Shown here in pieces: positions 25,829 to 37,231 of a stretch of DNA of 64,000 nucleotides. The DNA is from Alphaproteobacteria bacterium (GTDB taxonomy: Bacteria > Pseudomonadota > Alphaproteobacteria > Rhizobiales > Hyphomicrobiaceae). The notes under the pieces are model-generated. The model was not told where the DNA came from, did not search any database, and saw nothing but the letters and a program-made list of their open reading frames with translations. The position numbers and the translations under genes are program-made. Each line of letters starts with the position of its first letter. Positions within the stretch are counted from its first letter, which is position 1. The stretch is from contig JAGVSR010000148.1 in NCBI GenBank assembly GCA_019137195.1, positions 62,001-126,000 on the forward strand. The letters run 5' to 3'.

Positions 25829-26776
25829 ATGACTCCCGCGAAAGATGACGACCAGGACCAGACGAGCGATATGTCCGGCACGCGGGCTGCCTCCAGTGTG
25901 GCCGAGCGGTCGGCGAGCATGGTCGGCCGGCTCACGGGCGAGCCGTTGGCGCCGGGGCTCTATCTGGTGGCGACGCCGATCGGCAACCTCGCGGACATCA
26001 CGCTGAGGGCGCTCTCCGTGCTGGCCCGGGCCGATGTCGTCTATTGCGAGGACACGCGCCACAGCCGGACGCTTCTGTCCCATTTCGCCATCAAGAGCCG
26101 GCTCGAGCCCTACCACGAGCACAACGCCTCGGAGCAGCGCCCGCGCATCCTCGCGGCGCTGGAGCGCGGCAGCCGGATCGCTCTCGTCTCGGATGCCGGC
26201 ACACCGATCGTCTCCGACCCCGGTTTCAAGCTCGCGCGCGACGCCGCGACCGCCGGCCATGCCGTAATCTCGCTCCCGGGGCCGTCGGCGGTGCTCACCG
26301 CGCTGACCTCCTCGGGGCTCCCGGCCGACACCTTTCTGTTCGCGGGCTTTCTGCCGGCGAAGTCCGGGGCACGGCAGACGCGCATCCGCGAGCTGGCAAG
26401 CGTGCCCGCAACCCTCATCTTCTACGAGGCGCCGCAGCGTCTTTCCGATTGCCTCGCAGATCTCGTTGCCGTGTTGGGGCCGCGTCCGGCGGCCGTCGCG
26501 CGCGAGTTGACCAAGCTCCACGAGGAGGTATTGAGGGGCACTCTTGCCGACCTCGCGGCGCGGTTCGAGGCTGGCGAGGTCAAGGGCGAGATTGTCCTAC
26601 TTGTCGGACCGCCGGTCGCCGTCGAGGTCTCCGACAACGAGATCCGCGCCCGGCTAGAGGTGGCGCTCGCCACCATGTCGTTGCGTGATGCGGCAAGGGC
26701 GGTCGCGGATGCGCTGGGAGTGGCGAAATCGAGGGTGTACGATTTGGGGCTCGCGATGGGGCGGGAGAGACGGTGA
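25829..26776 (+). CDS. rsmI: 16S rRNA 2'-O-methyltransferase RsmI
   Basis: A SAM-dependent enzyme that methylates the ribose of C1402 in 16S rRNA. The tetrapyrrole-methylase fold is clear: GLYLVATPIGNLADITLRAL, VVYCEDTRHSRTLLSHF, ALVSDAGTPIVSDPGF and TFLFAGFLPAKSG. The C-terminus has the RsmI HTH-like segment (MSLRDAARAVADALGVAKSRVYDLGLAM). I start at ATG 25829; TTG 25808 and ATG 25871 are alternatives, and the first 40 residues are not conserved. The usual yraN and gshB partners do not follow. Confidence 0.94.
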   Translation: MTPAKDDDQDQTSDMSGTRAASSVAERSASMVGRLTGEPLAPGLYLVATPIGNLADITLRALSVLARADVVYCEDTRHSRTLLSHFAIKSRLEPYHEHNASEQRPRILAALERGSRIALVSDAGTPIVSDPGFKLARDAATAGHAVISLPGPSAVLTALTSSGLPADTFLFAGFLPAKSGARQTRIRELASVPATLIFYEAPQRLSDCLADLVAVLGPRPAAVARELTKLHEEVLRGTLADLAARFEAGEVKGEIVLLVGPPVAVEVSDNEIRARLEVALATMSLRDAARAVADALGVAKSRVYDLGLAMGRERR

Positions 26777-27101
26777 TCGGTACGGCTTGCGAACACGGCA
26801 CAATTCCATGCAGGCTGGCCACTTTCGGACCAGAATCCGCTCCGCGCGACGTGGCCGAGCGTCAGGGTTCGAAGCGCCGGTCCGATAGGTGAGCCCGGGG
26901 CGGGTGTCGCTCCGCTGTCGCACGCCCTCTGGACAGCCTCGCAAGTGTCCAGACGTACGGGTAAGCTGGCCCACGGCGTTGTAGACTGCGGGTTCGTCAT
27001 GGAACGGGCGCGACATGCCTCGATCGTCCCGGCGGACCTTCTAGAGCTAACGCCCGGTGTCCGCAGGCGGCTCAATCGCCCCCGGAAACCCTGGATTTTC
27101 C

Positions 27102-27130
27102 TTGCACCGGAGCCCAACTTCGGCTAATAG
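27102..27130 (+). promoter_or_regulatory. sigma70-type promoter upstream of the rimP-nusA-infB operon
   Basis: TTGCAC (27102-27107), exactly 17 nt, TAATAG (27125-27130). The predicted start near 27137 places a terminator-like hairpin within the first 55 nt of the transcript. Confidence 0.55.
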
Positions 27131-27148
27131 GTCGGTGCTCATGATCAT

Positions 27149-27195
27149 CTCAACTTGTTGAGAGTGGGCCCTGCGGGGTCCGCTCTTTTTGTTTT
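27149..27195 (+). terminator. terminator-like leader hairpin, possible attenuator or short RNA end
   Basis: An 11-bp stem (27161-27171 with 27176-27186, TGCG loop, two G-U pairs) is followed by TTTTTGTTTT. A smaller hairpin CTCAA - CTTG - TTGAG (27149-27162 region) shares its 3' arm with the first bases of the terminator stem, so the two compete. It is oriented with the rimP-nusA-infB operon and about 130 nt before rimP. Either a very short RNA ends here or readthrough is regulated, for example by NusA itself. Confidence 0.7.
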
Positions 27196-27317
27196 GGGAC
27201 GGCCCGCGGCCGAGATCGTGAGCAGGCTCCCGTGACGGCACCGTCATGGCTGCCGCCTACGTCTTTTCGGGCGGCCCGCGGCCGCAACGGCACTAGAGCA
27301 TCGGGCGAAGCGTCAAC

Positions 27318-27995
27318 TTGAGCGATACGGTCGGCGATACGAGCGAAACGGCAACGGACGGGACCTGCCCGGCCGCGGAAGTCGCCGTCCCGGTCGAGGG
27401 CGCGCCCGATTCCCGCTTCATTCACGAGACAGGGCTTGCCGCGGCGCTCGCAGATCTCGTCGAGCCGGTGCTCGACGACATGGGCTTCCGCCTCGTGCGC
27501 GTCACGGTTTCGGGGCGCGACGGTAAGACGGTGCAGATCATGGTCGAGCGGCCCGACGGCACCATCAGCATCGACGACTGCGAGGCGATCTCCAAGCAGC
27601 TGTCGCCGCTGCTCGACGTGCATGACCTCGTCTCCGACGCTTACCGGCTCGAGATTTCCTCGCCCGGCATCGACCGCCCGCTGGTCCGCCTCTCGGACTT
27701 CGAGACCTGGGCCGGGCACGAGGCCAAGGTCGAGCTCAAGGAGCCGGTCGATGGCCGCCGCCGTTTCCGCGGGCGCCTCGACGGCATCGAGGACGGGGAA
27801 GTGAGGATGGAGGTCGAGATCGAGGGATCCGGCCCCGTGGTTCTTGGTTTTCCGGCCGCGCTCGTATCGGATGCGCGGCTGGTGCTCACTGACGATCTCA
27901 TTCGCGAGGCTCTGCGCCGGGCGAAGAACAAGGGACAGTCGGGCATCGGAGACGGCTCCGAGCCCGACGACGACATGGAAATCGAGGGAGAGTAG
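27318..27995 (+). CDS. rimP: ribosome maturation factor RimP
   Basis: Cytoplasmic factor for 30S subunit maturation. The conserved N-terminal domain runs from [20 protein letters not shown] through [21 protein letters not shown] to [16 protein letters not shown]. The C-terminal SH3-like domain follows ([18 protein letters not shown]). It is 225 aa, longer than most RimP because of an N-terminal tail of about 35 residues and an acidic C-terminus. The start is TTG 27318. It leads the operon and ends 3 nt before nusA. Confidence 0.95.
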   Translation: MSDTVGDTSETATDGTCPAAEVAVPVEGAPDSRFIHETGLAAALADLVEPVLDDMGFRLVRVTVSGRDGKTVQIMVERPDGTISIDDCEAISKQLSPLLDVHDLVSDAYRLEISSPGIDRPLVRLSDFETWAGHEAKVELKEPVDGRRRFRGRLDGIEDGEVRMEVEIEGSGPVVLGFPAALVSDARLVLTDDLIREALRRAKNKGQSGIGDGSEPDDDMEIEGE

Positions 27996-27998
27996 ACG

Positions 27999-29654
27999 AT
28001 GGGCGTCGCCGGCATCAGTGCCAACAAGCTCGAGCTTCTGCAGATTGCGGACGCGGTGGCACGCGAAAAGTCGATCGACAGAAAGATCGTCATCGAGGCC
28101 ATGGAGGACGCGATCCAGAAGGCCGCGAAGTCGCGCTACGGGACCGAGAACGACATCCGCTGCGAGATCGACCCGCGCACCGGCGAGGCGCGGCTCTCGC
28201 GCGTCATGGCAGTCGTCGACGTGATCGAGAACGACGCGACACAGGTCCTCTTGGCCGACGCTCAGAAGCGCAACCCCGAGGCCAAGGTCGGCGACCTCAT
28301 CGCGGAAGCGCTGCCGCCGATGGATTTCGGCCGCGTCGCCGCGCAGAACGCCAAGCAGGTTATCGTGCAGAAAGTGCGCGAAGCGGAGCGCGATCGCCAG
28401 TTCGGCGAGTACAAGGACCGTGTCGGCGAGATCGTCAACGGCACTGTGAAGCGCGCCGAGTACGGCAACGTCATCGTCGACCTCGGGCGCGGCGAAGGCA
28501 TCATCCGCCGCGACGAGATGATTCCGCGCGAGAACGTGCGCCTCGGCGACCGCATCCGCGCCTACATCTACGACGTGCGCCGCGAGCAGCGCGGACCCCA
28601 GATCTTCCTGTCTCGCGCCCGGCCCGAGTTCATGGCGAAGCTGTTCGCGCAGGAGGTGCCAGAGATCTACGACGGCGTCGTCGAGATCAAGTCGGTTGCT
28701 CGCGATCCCGGCTCTCGAGCCAAGATCGCCGTCATCTCGAAGGACACGTCCATCGACCCCGTCGGCGCCTGCGTCGGCATGAGGGGTGCCCGCGTGCAGG
28801 CCGTCGTCAACGAGCTGCAGGGCGAGAAGGTCGACATCATCCAGTGGAACCCCGACGCCGCCAGCTTCATCGTGAACGCACTCGCGCCGGCTGAGGTGTC
28901 CAAGGTCGTGCTCGACGACGACAGCAACCGCATCGAGGTCGTGGTGCCCGAGAGCCAGCTTTCGCTGGCCATCGGACGGCGCGGTCAGAACGTCCGGCTT
29001 GCCTCGCAGCTGACCGGCTGGGACATCGACATCCTGACCGAGCAGGAGGAGAGCGAGCGACGCGAGAAGGAGCGTGTGGAGCGCTCGGCCGCCTTTATGG
29101 CCGCGCTCGACGTCGACGAGTTCATCGCCTCGCTGCTCGTGGCCGAGGGCTTCGCGACGGTCGAGGAGGTGGCCCTCGTCGACATCTCCGAGATCGCCCA
29201 CATCGAGGGCTTCAACGAGGACACGGCAGTCGAGATCCAGTCGCGCGCCCGGGAGTTCCTCGAGAAGCAGGAAGCCGAGCGCGATGCGCGACGCCGTGAC
29301 CTCGGCGTCGCCGACGAGCTCGCAGAGGTCGAAGGCGTCACGACGGCCATGCTGGTCGCGTTCGGCGAGAAGGGAATCAAGACGCTCGAGGATCTCGCCG
29401 ACTGTGCCACCGACGATCTCGTCGGCTGGACGGAGCGGCCGAAGGAGAAGGGCGCCGAGCCGACGCGGCACAAGGGTGTGCTCGACGGCTTCGAGGTGAC
29501 GCGTAAGGATGCCGAGGACATGATCATGTCTGCGCGCGTTCTGGCGGGCTGGATCTCGGCGGAAGATCTTGTGCAGCCGGAAGCCCAGGAGGGCGAGGCG
29601 GTCGAGGGTGACGGCGACGGCGAGACGGGCGGCGACGCCGCTCAGGACGCCTGA
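27999..29654 (+). CDS. nusA: transcription termination/antitermination factor NusA
   Basis: A 551-aa RNA polymerase-associated factor for pausing, termination and antitermination. Domains in order: N-terminal polymerase-binding domain (1-130), S1 domain (about 132-200, VGEIVNGTVKRAEYGNVIVDLGRGEG), two KH domains (about 205-345, with GACVGMRGARVQAVVNELQGE and AIGRRGQNVRLASQLTG), then two helix-hairpin-helix repeats in the C-terminal part (FATVEEVA, ALVDISEIAHIEGF and GIKTLEDLADC). The acidic tail is typical of alphaproteobacteria. It sits directly behind rimP. Confidence 0.97.
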   Translation: MGVAGISANKLELLQIADAVAREKSIDRKIVIEAMEDAIQKAAKSRYGTENDIRCEIDPRTGEARLSRVMAVVDVIENDATQVLLADAQKRNPEAKVGDLIAEALPPMDFGRVAAQNAKQVIVQKVREAERDRQFGEYKDRVGEIVNGTVKRAEYGNVIVDLGRGEGIIRRDEMIPRENVRLGDRIRAYIYDVRREQRGPQIFLSRARPEFMAKLFAQEVPEIYDGVVEIKSVARDPGSRAKIAVISKDTSIDPVGACVGMRGARVQAVVNELQGEKVDIIQWNPDAASFIVNALAPAEVSKVVLDDDSNRIEVVVPESQLSLAIGRRGQNVRLASQLTGWDIDILTEQEESERREKERVERSAAFMAALDVDEFIASLLVAEGFATVEEVALVDISEIAHIEGFNEDTAVEIQSRAREFLEKQEAERDARRRDLGVADELAEVEGVTTAMLVAFGEKGIKTLEDLADCATDDLVGWTERPKEKGAEPTRHKGVLDGFEVTRKDAEDMIMSARVLAGWISAEDLVQPEAQEGEAVEGDGDGETGGDAAQDA

Positions 29655-29751
29655 GGATGCTCGTGTGGCACCTCGCAATTGCCGACCAGTCTCACGGGCT
29701 GGCTGGCCGTCGGCAACTGCGGGTCACGCGCCACACTAAGTCATTGACTTT

Positions 29752-29828
29752 GCAAGTGTCCCTTTTGGTTCGCAAATGCCACAGTGCCAGCCGCAAGTCG
29801 TCCGGCATTTGCGAACCGGGACACTTGC
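29752..29828. repeat. 77-nt near-perfect inverted repeat between nusA and ylxR
   Basis: The outer arms are GCAAGTGTCCC (29752-29762) and GGGACACTTGC (29818-29828). The inner arms are GGTTCGCAAATGCC (29767-29780) and GGCATTTGCGAACC (29804-29817). The only asymmetry is a TTTT bulge in the left arm, with a 23-nt loop. All 25 arm base pairs are Watson-Crick. It ends 18 nt before the ylxR start and is followed by no T-run. Part of the arm recurs at 13791-13806 and 26941-26950, so it looks like a palindromic mobile-type repeat inside an operon. Confidence 0.85.
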
Positions 29829-29846
29829 CGGAAGGAACGAGGTTCG

Positions 29847-30536
29847 GTGGGTCCGAGAAGCCAGCGGTTTCTGGATGCTGAGACACCCGAGGGGCACGAC
29901 GGGCCCCTCCGGCTGTGTGCGGCGACCCGCACCTCGCATTCCATTGACGAGCTGATCCGCTTCGTCGCCGGCCCTGACGGGGAGATCGTTCCCGATCTGG
30001 CACGGCGGCTACCCGGCCGCGGCGTCTGGGTGCTCGGCACCCGTGCCGCGCTGGAGCGTGCCGTGGCCGGCCGCGTGTTTGCCAAGAGCTTGAAAAGAAG
30101 CGTAAAAGTTCCGGACGACCTCGCGAACCGGGTCGAGGCCCAGTTGGTGGCCAGGGCTCAATCTGCGCTTTCAATTGCCAACAAGGCCGGGCTCGTCGTG
30201 ACCGGGGCCGCCAAGATCGACGCCACGCTCGACAAAGGCGTGGTGGCGGTTCTCGTCCACGGCTCCGACGCGGCGCCCGGCGGTTGCGAGAAACTCGATC
30301 GCAAGTACGCCGCCATCGCAAAGGCGGCCGGCCGCGAACCCATCGTCGTGACAGATTTGACGATCGAGCAAATGAGCTTGGCCATGGGTGGGGCAAATGT
30401 GGTACATGCTGCGCTCGAACCGGGTGGAGCGACCGACAAGCTCGTGAGCGAGGCTGGGCGTCTTAGGCGCTTCCGGCCTCAAGGTTCTGTATCGGCAGCC
30501 AATTTCGGCTGCCCAACACAGGTTGAAACGGATTAG
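29847..30536 (+). CDS. ylxR: YlxR-family RNA-binding protein with L7Ae-like C-terminal domain
   Basis: A 229-aa protein from GTG 29847; upstream frame extension is arginine-rich and crosses the inverted repeat, so it is rejected. The N-terminal YlxR/DUF448 domain (about 20-100) has [19 protein letters not shown] and [19 protein letters not shown]. The usual RxCxxC-type opening is reduced to a single Cys. About 110-200 resembles ribosomal L7Ae/L30e ([19 protein letters not shown], then [16 protein letters not shown]). The two-domain form is common in alphaproteobacteria. It lies between nusA and infB, the standard place; 2 nt separate it from infB. Confidence 0.92.
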   Translation: MGPRSQRFLDAETPEGHDGPLRLCAATRTSHSIDELIRFVAGPDGEIVPDLARRLPGRGVWVLGTRAALERAVAGRVFAKSLKRSVKVPDDLANRVEAQLVARAQSALSIANKAGLVVTGAAKIDATLDKGVVAVLVHGSDAAPGGCEKLDRKYAAIAKAAGREPIVVTDLTIEQMSLAMGGANVVHAALEPGGATDKLVSEAGRLRRFRPQGSVSAANFGCPTQVETD

Positions 30537-30538
30537 GT

Positions 30539-33376
<2,838 letters not shown>

Positions 33377-33525
33377 TCTCGACGCTGGCACGGGCCAAGG
33401 GCGACCGCAGCCGGGAGGCGCTGTCGCCTTCAGGTCTCAGTCGCACGCCGGATCGACGTGCTTCGGCAGAACGATGACGCCTGAGGAGACCTCGCGCGGT
33501 CCGATCCCGCCGTGGTAGCGAGAAG

Positions 33526-34068
33526 ATGACATTTTCAGCAGCCTACGATTTCACCCTGGACCGCTATCGTGCGCTGATCCGGGCCCGCCGCCAGCGCAAG
33601 GGTGAGAGCGCCTGGCGCCACTACGCAGCCGTCTCGGCTCTCTATGTCCTATCCCTAGTGGCCGTGATGGCCTGGCATGGGACGCTCCCCGATGCCGCAA
33701 TTTGGAGCGGTGGCGCGTGGTGGCCTGCGCTGGGAGGCCTGCTGCTTCTCTATATCCTCGTGGCCGCGATCGACGGCGTGTTCAATCTCGCGGTTTATCC
33801 GCTCGTGTTTCGCCGCTACTCGCAGGCTAACCAGCACATCGACGTCACCATCGGGGACGACGGACTGCGCTGGAAGAGCAACACGGTGGAGGGTGCGCTC
33901 AAGTGGGCGGCTATCCAGGACGTCACGCGGCTCGACGACGCTTCCGGCGCCGTGCTCTGGATCGGCAAGATCGAGGGCTTCCTGCTTCCGGCCGACTCGT
34001 TCGAGTCGAGGCAGATCTTCAACGACGCACTCCAATTCATCGAGAGAAAGATCAGTGTCGCGCAATAA
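33526..34068 (+). CDS. YcxB-like membrane protein inserted between infB and rbfA
   Basis: A 180-aa protein with two predicted membrane helices (about 44-60, [17 protein letters not shown], and 67-95, [28 protein letters not shown]). A soluble beta-rich C-terminal part follows: [53 protein letters not shown]. That last part is the pattern of YcxB-like C-terminal domains, in which a strand-rich pleckstrin-like fold follows two helices. Role unknown. Its stop overlaps the rbfA start by 14 nt, so it is translationally tied to a ribosome assembly gene. Confidence 0.8.
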   Translation: MTFSAAYDFTLDRYRALIRARRQRKGESAWRHYAAVSALYVLSLVAVMAWHGTLPDAAIWSGGAWWPALGGLLLLYILVAAIDGVFNLAVYPLVFRRYSQANQHIDVTIGDDGLRWKSNTVEGALKWAAIQDVTRLDDASGAVLWIGKIEGFLLPADSFESRQIFNDALQFIERKISVAQ

Positions 34069-34453
34069 GCCCAGTCATTCTTCCGGTCCGTCGCAGCGCA
34101 TGCTGCGGGTCGCCGAGCTGATCCGTCACAAGCTCGCCGAGATGCTGACGCGCGGCGAGATCCACGACGACGTGCTGGCAGCGCACGTGGTTACGGTGCC
34201 CGAGGTGCGCATGAGCCCTGATTTGAAGCTCGCGACCGTTTACGTGATGCCGCTCGGCGGCAAGGACCGCGACGACGTGCTCAAGGCGCTCGACCGCAAC
34301 AAGCGCTACATCCGCGCCGAGATTGCGCACACCTTGAACCTCAAGTTCGCTCCTGACGTGCGCTTCCGTTTCGACGAGACGTTCGACGAGGTAAACCGCA
34401 TCGACGCGCTGCTCCACAGCGACAAGGTGCGCCGCGACGTGGAGAATAAGTAG
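34055..34453 (+). CDS. rbfA: 30S ribosome-binding factor RbfA
   Basis: A 132-aa cold-shock ribosome assembly factor. The start is GTG 34055, inside the end of the preceding gene. The KH-like fold is recognised by [42 protein letters not shown], and the helix-strand [26 protein letters not shown]. Size is normal. It lies between infB and truB as expected, apart from the inserted membrane gene. Confidence 0.95.
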   Translation: MSRNKPSHSSGPSQRMLRVAELIRHKLAEMLTRGEIHDDVLAAHVVTVPEVRMSPDLKLATVYVMPLGGKDRDDVLKALDRNKRYIRAEIAHTLNLKFAPDVRFRFDETFDEVNRIDALLHSDKVRRDVENK

Positions 34454-34529
34454 GTTGCGGCGCCTGACCCCAAGGGTCCGACGCCGCCGTTGATTGCATC
34501 CGAACGCCCTTCGTCAGGTCATCGAGCAA

Positions 34530-34558
34530 CGGTGTCTGACCCACAGGCTCAGACACCG
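34530..34558. other. 10-bp perfect hairpin in the rbfA-truB spacer
   Basis: CGGTGTCTGA - 9 nt - TCAGACACCG. A second, weaker stem lies at about 34459-34486. Neither is followed by a T-run, so an mRNA processing or stability structure is more likely than a terminator; truB starts 25 nt downstream. Confidence 0.5.
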
Positions 34559-34583
34559 ACACGTACACCACCACAGGCATTCC

Positions 34584-35504
34584 ATGTCCCGACGCAAGAA
34601 AGGCGTTCCCGTCAACGGGTGGCTTGTTCTCGACAAGCCGCAAGGCCGTACGTCGACCCAGGCGCTCGCCGCCGTGAAGCGCATCTACGACGCGCAAAAG
34701 GCAGGCCACGCCGGCACGCTCGATCCGCTTGCGACCGGCATTCTGCCGATCGCGTTCGGCGAGGCGACGAAAACCGTCTCGTTCGCCATGGACGGTGCCA
34801 AGAGCTACCGCTTCACTGTGCGGTGGGGCGAGGAGCGCACAACCGACGACGCCGAGGGCGAGGTCGTGAAGAGAAGCGACGACCGGCCTGCGCTGCCTGC
34901 GATCGAGGCGCTGCTGCCGCGCTTCGTCGGCGAGATCATGCAGGTACCGCCCCAATTCTCGGCCATCAAGGTCGGCGGCAACCGCGCCTACGACCTCGCA
35001 CGCGACGGCGAGGAGGTCGTGCTCGAGGCAAGACCGATCCAGATCGACGATCTCAGGATCGTCGCGACACTCGACGCTTCGACGACCGTACTCGAGGCCG
35101 ACTGCGGCAAGGGCACCTACGTGCGTGCCATTGCCCGCGACCTCGGCCGGATGCTGGGTTGCTACGGTCACGTCATCGAGCTTCGGCGTACCCGCGTCGG
35201 GCCGTTCTCTGAGGACGATGCCGTGACATTGGACGAACTCGAGGACGCCGCTCGCGGCGAGGGCGAGGCGAGCCTCGAGTCCTACCTGCTGCCGGTCGAG
35301 ACGGCGCTGTCCGGCATCATGGGCATCCAGGTGAGTCCGTCCGACGCCGCGAGCCTTGCTCGTGGCCAATCGATCCTGATACGCGGCCGCGATGCGCCGA
35401 TCCTGTCGGGACCGGCTTATGCCGAGTGCAAGGGCCGGCTCATCGCGCTGGGCGAGATCGAGAAGGGCGCACTCTATCCGATCCGGGTGTTCAATCTCGG
35501 CTGA
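34584..35504 (+). CDS. truB: tRNA pseudouridine(55) synthase TruB
   Basis: A 306-aa enzyme that makes pseudouridine 55 in the T-loop of tRNAs. The start is ATG 34584; the upstream in-frame extension is His/Arg-rich and crosses the hairpin. Motifs are NGWLVLDKPQGRTSTQ, the catalytic segment AGHAGTLDPLATGILPIAFGEATK (Asp is the nucleophile), YRFTVRWGEERTTDD and CGKGTYVRAIARDLGRMLG. A short PUA-like end follows. It ends the operon begun at rimP. Confidence 0.96.
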   Translation: MSRRKKGVPVNGWLVLDKPQGRTSTQALAAVKRIYDAQKAGHAGTLDPLATGILPIAFGEATKTVSFAMDGAKSYRFTVRWGEERTTDDAEGEVVKRSDDRPALPAIEALLPRFVGEIMQVPPQFSAIKVGGNRAYDLARDGEEVVLEARPIQIDDLRIVATLDASTTVLEADCGKGTYVRAIARDLGRMLGCYGHVIELRRTRVGPFSEDDAVTLDELEDAARGEGEASLESYLLPVETALSGIMGIQVSPSDAASLARGQSILIRGRDAPILSGPAYAECKGRLIALGEIEKGALYPIRVFNLG

Positions 35505-35745
35505 CGCTCTGGGGCCGATCGCCCCGCGCACGCCGCAGCACCACTAAGTGCCGCAATGCCGACACGGGCTCTCCTGCAGGTCGCGAGATCCCGTGTCCGC
35601 GGCGGACCGCCAGAGCGTAGCGGCTCTCTAGAGAAGCGCGTCGTCGCTCTGGCTCTTTGGTTCGGTCCTGCGTACCTCTTATCGCCAAAGCAGTACCGAC
35701 TTCGAGCGACGCACGCTTGCGGTGCGCCGGGTGCCGGACGACGGC

Positions 35746-36249
35746 TCAGTCCGGGAACGCCTCGACGATTGCACGAGTCGCCATCATGGCGGGTTTGCCG
35801 GAGGCGGACGCAATGTCGACCACGCGCTGGTCGGCCGAGCGCACCTCGAAGCCTTGGGCCTTCAAGGCCGCAGCCATCGTGTCGCTCGAGGCTCCCACGA
35901 GCTGGGCGATGTCGGCGACCCGTGCGTTCTCGATGGCCTGGAACAGGCGCGGGACCGGCTCGCGATGCTGACCCGTGAAGACGGCAGGAACGATGAAGAG
36001 CGCTGCGGCGATTGCCGTCACCGCAGCCGGCAGTGCGATGGTGCCGCGGCGGAAATATCCTGTGAAGGCCGTCCAGTTGCGCCAGACGTGGAGGCCGGCC
36101 ACGGCAACGAACAGCATCGCCAGCCATTCATGCATCTCGGAGACGAGTCCCTTGCCGACGTGGAAGAACATGAGAATGCCGGAAATGGACACGACTGCGA
36201 ACAAGGCAGTCGCTGCCGCCGTCGCATATTTTCTGATGATCTCGGTCAT
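35746..36249 (-). CDS. DUF4405-type membrane protein
   Basis: A 167-aa protein from ATG 36249 behind AGGAGAGG; the longer open frame upstream lacks sense. Three membrane helices are predicted (about 10-27, 35-52 and 68-88). Between them lies SEMHEWLAMLFVAVAGLHVWRNW, whose paired His residues resemble the heme-binding helices of DUF4405/cytochrome b561-like proteins. The soluble C-terminal tail (about 95-167) has FEVRSADQRVVDIASASGKPAMMA, which looks like a small regulatory or SPOR-unlike beta domain. Function unknown. Confidence 0.8.
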   Translation of the reverse strand: MTEIIRKYATAAATALFAVVSISGILMFFHVGKGLVSEMHEWLAMLFVAVAGLHVWRNWTAFTGYFRRGTIALPAAVTAIAAALFIVPAVFTGQHREPVPRLFQAIENARVADIAQLVGASSDTMAAALKAQGFEVRSADQRVVDIASASGKPAMMATRAIVEAFPD

Positions 36250-36454
36250 GATTGCACCCTCTCCTTGTTGATCGTGTCGCGAGGTATCCCATCGCCTCTC
36301 TGACAAGGAGCCTGAGTGCGGGGTGTTGCGAGACTGCGAAGCGGATGTTTCTGAATATTGCTGAGCCTGCGGCCGGAGCGCGCATGAGAGCCGGTCCCAC
36401 TTTTGAGATCGCTGCCGCGCCTTGCCGGAGCCGATGAGGGGCACAGTCCAGGGG

Positions 36455-37231
36455 TCAGTGCCGTGCCGCCATCTGCTCGAGGGCGTGGCGGAATGGCTCG
36501 GGCGAGATCGAGCCGTCACCCTGGAACGGAGCGTCGAAGATCACCGCCAGCGCCATCAGGTGGCCAATGGCGCTGGCGATGATGGCGGTGATCCAGGTCC
36601 GGTGACGCGTCGGCTCGATCATGGCCGCGATCAAGACCATCAACAGCAGCATGGTCAGCGTCGTGTACCAGTAGATGGGCGGGAGCGTGACCTTGGCGGC
36701 GTCGACGCGCTCGTCCCGCAAGTCCGAGAGGTCGTCGATCTGCCGCAAGGCCTCGGTGAACATGATCTGCTGGCGGTGGCTCGTCGGCTCCACCGCCCGT
36801 AGTGTTTTGGAGACCTCGGTGTAGGCCTCGTCGGCGGCGGCACTGCGTCCACCGTGGTGCATGAGGGCCCACTCCTCGCCGGCGATGCTTTCGCCGTAGG
36901 TCACGAGATGCGGCCGTAGAACCGCTATGCCGGGATCGCCGTAGCGGGTGATCGTGCGGTCGAGGTCGTTGAGGGTGGCGGCCTCCTTGCCGACCTGCTC
37001 CTCGACGTGATGGTAGACTCGCTCTGCCTCGACGAGCGAGAGAGTGAGCAGGATGGCGACAGCCGAGGCGAGGGCGAAGAAGCCGTCCATCATCTCCGAG
37101 CCTTGGCTGCCGAGGGCCGTTCGCGGCCAGAGGCGGCGCCGGATGTAGGGCGCTGCGGCAACGGCTCCGGCGAGCGGCGCCGCGACGACCGGAAAAACGA
37201 CGTAGTCCGGCAGAAGGTGCAGCCACGCCAT
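36455..37231 (-). CDS. DUF4239/bestrophin-like membrane protein
   Basis: A 258-aa protein from ATG 37231 (MAWLHLLPDYVVFPVVAAPLAG). Helices are predicted at about 8-28, 47-66, 182-205 and 212-232. Between them is a cytoplasmic helical region with VYHHVEEQVGKEAATLNDLDRTI and LRQIDDLSDLRDERVDAAKVTLPPIYW. This layout and the DLRDERL-type motif are typical of the DUF4239 group, distantly compared with bestrophin channels. Function unknown. It is transcribed away from rpsO. Confidence 0.8.
   Translation of the reverse strand: MAWLHLLPDYVVFPVVAAPLAGAVAAAPYIRRRLWPRTALGSQGSEMMDGFFALASAVAILLTLSLVEAERVYHHVEEQVGKEAATLNDLDRTITRYGDPGIAVLRPHLVTYGESIAGEEWALMHHGGRSAAADEAYTEVSKTLRAVEPTSHRQQIMFTEALRQIDDLSDLRDERVDAAKVTLPPIYWYTTLTMLLLMVLIAAMIEPTRHRTWITAIIASAIGHLMALAVIFDAPFQGDGSISPEPFRHALEQMAARH

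Larger units (their letters stand above)
26777..27317. other. intergenic region with repeat hairpin and operon leader
   Basis: No convincing gene in 541 nt. It holds an inverted repeat CTGGACA - 10 nt - TGTCCAG (26929-26952) overlapping a copy of the dispersed motif GCAAGTGTCC (26941-26950). It also holds a good promoter (27102-27130) and the terminator-like leader of the rimP operon (27149-27195). The remaining 120 nt before rimP show nothing specific. Confidence 0.6.

Noticed and set aside
27137-27190. tRNA or 6S-like RNA before rimP
   Set aside because: Enterobacteria carry a tRNA upstream of rimP, but no cloverleaf fits here; only a short hairpin plus terminator is visible.
27150-29678. 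842-codon open frame antisense to rimP-nusA
   Set aside because: Its translation mirrors high-GC codons of nusA (Asp/Leu/His/Val-rich), with no domain; nusA is certain on the other strand.
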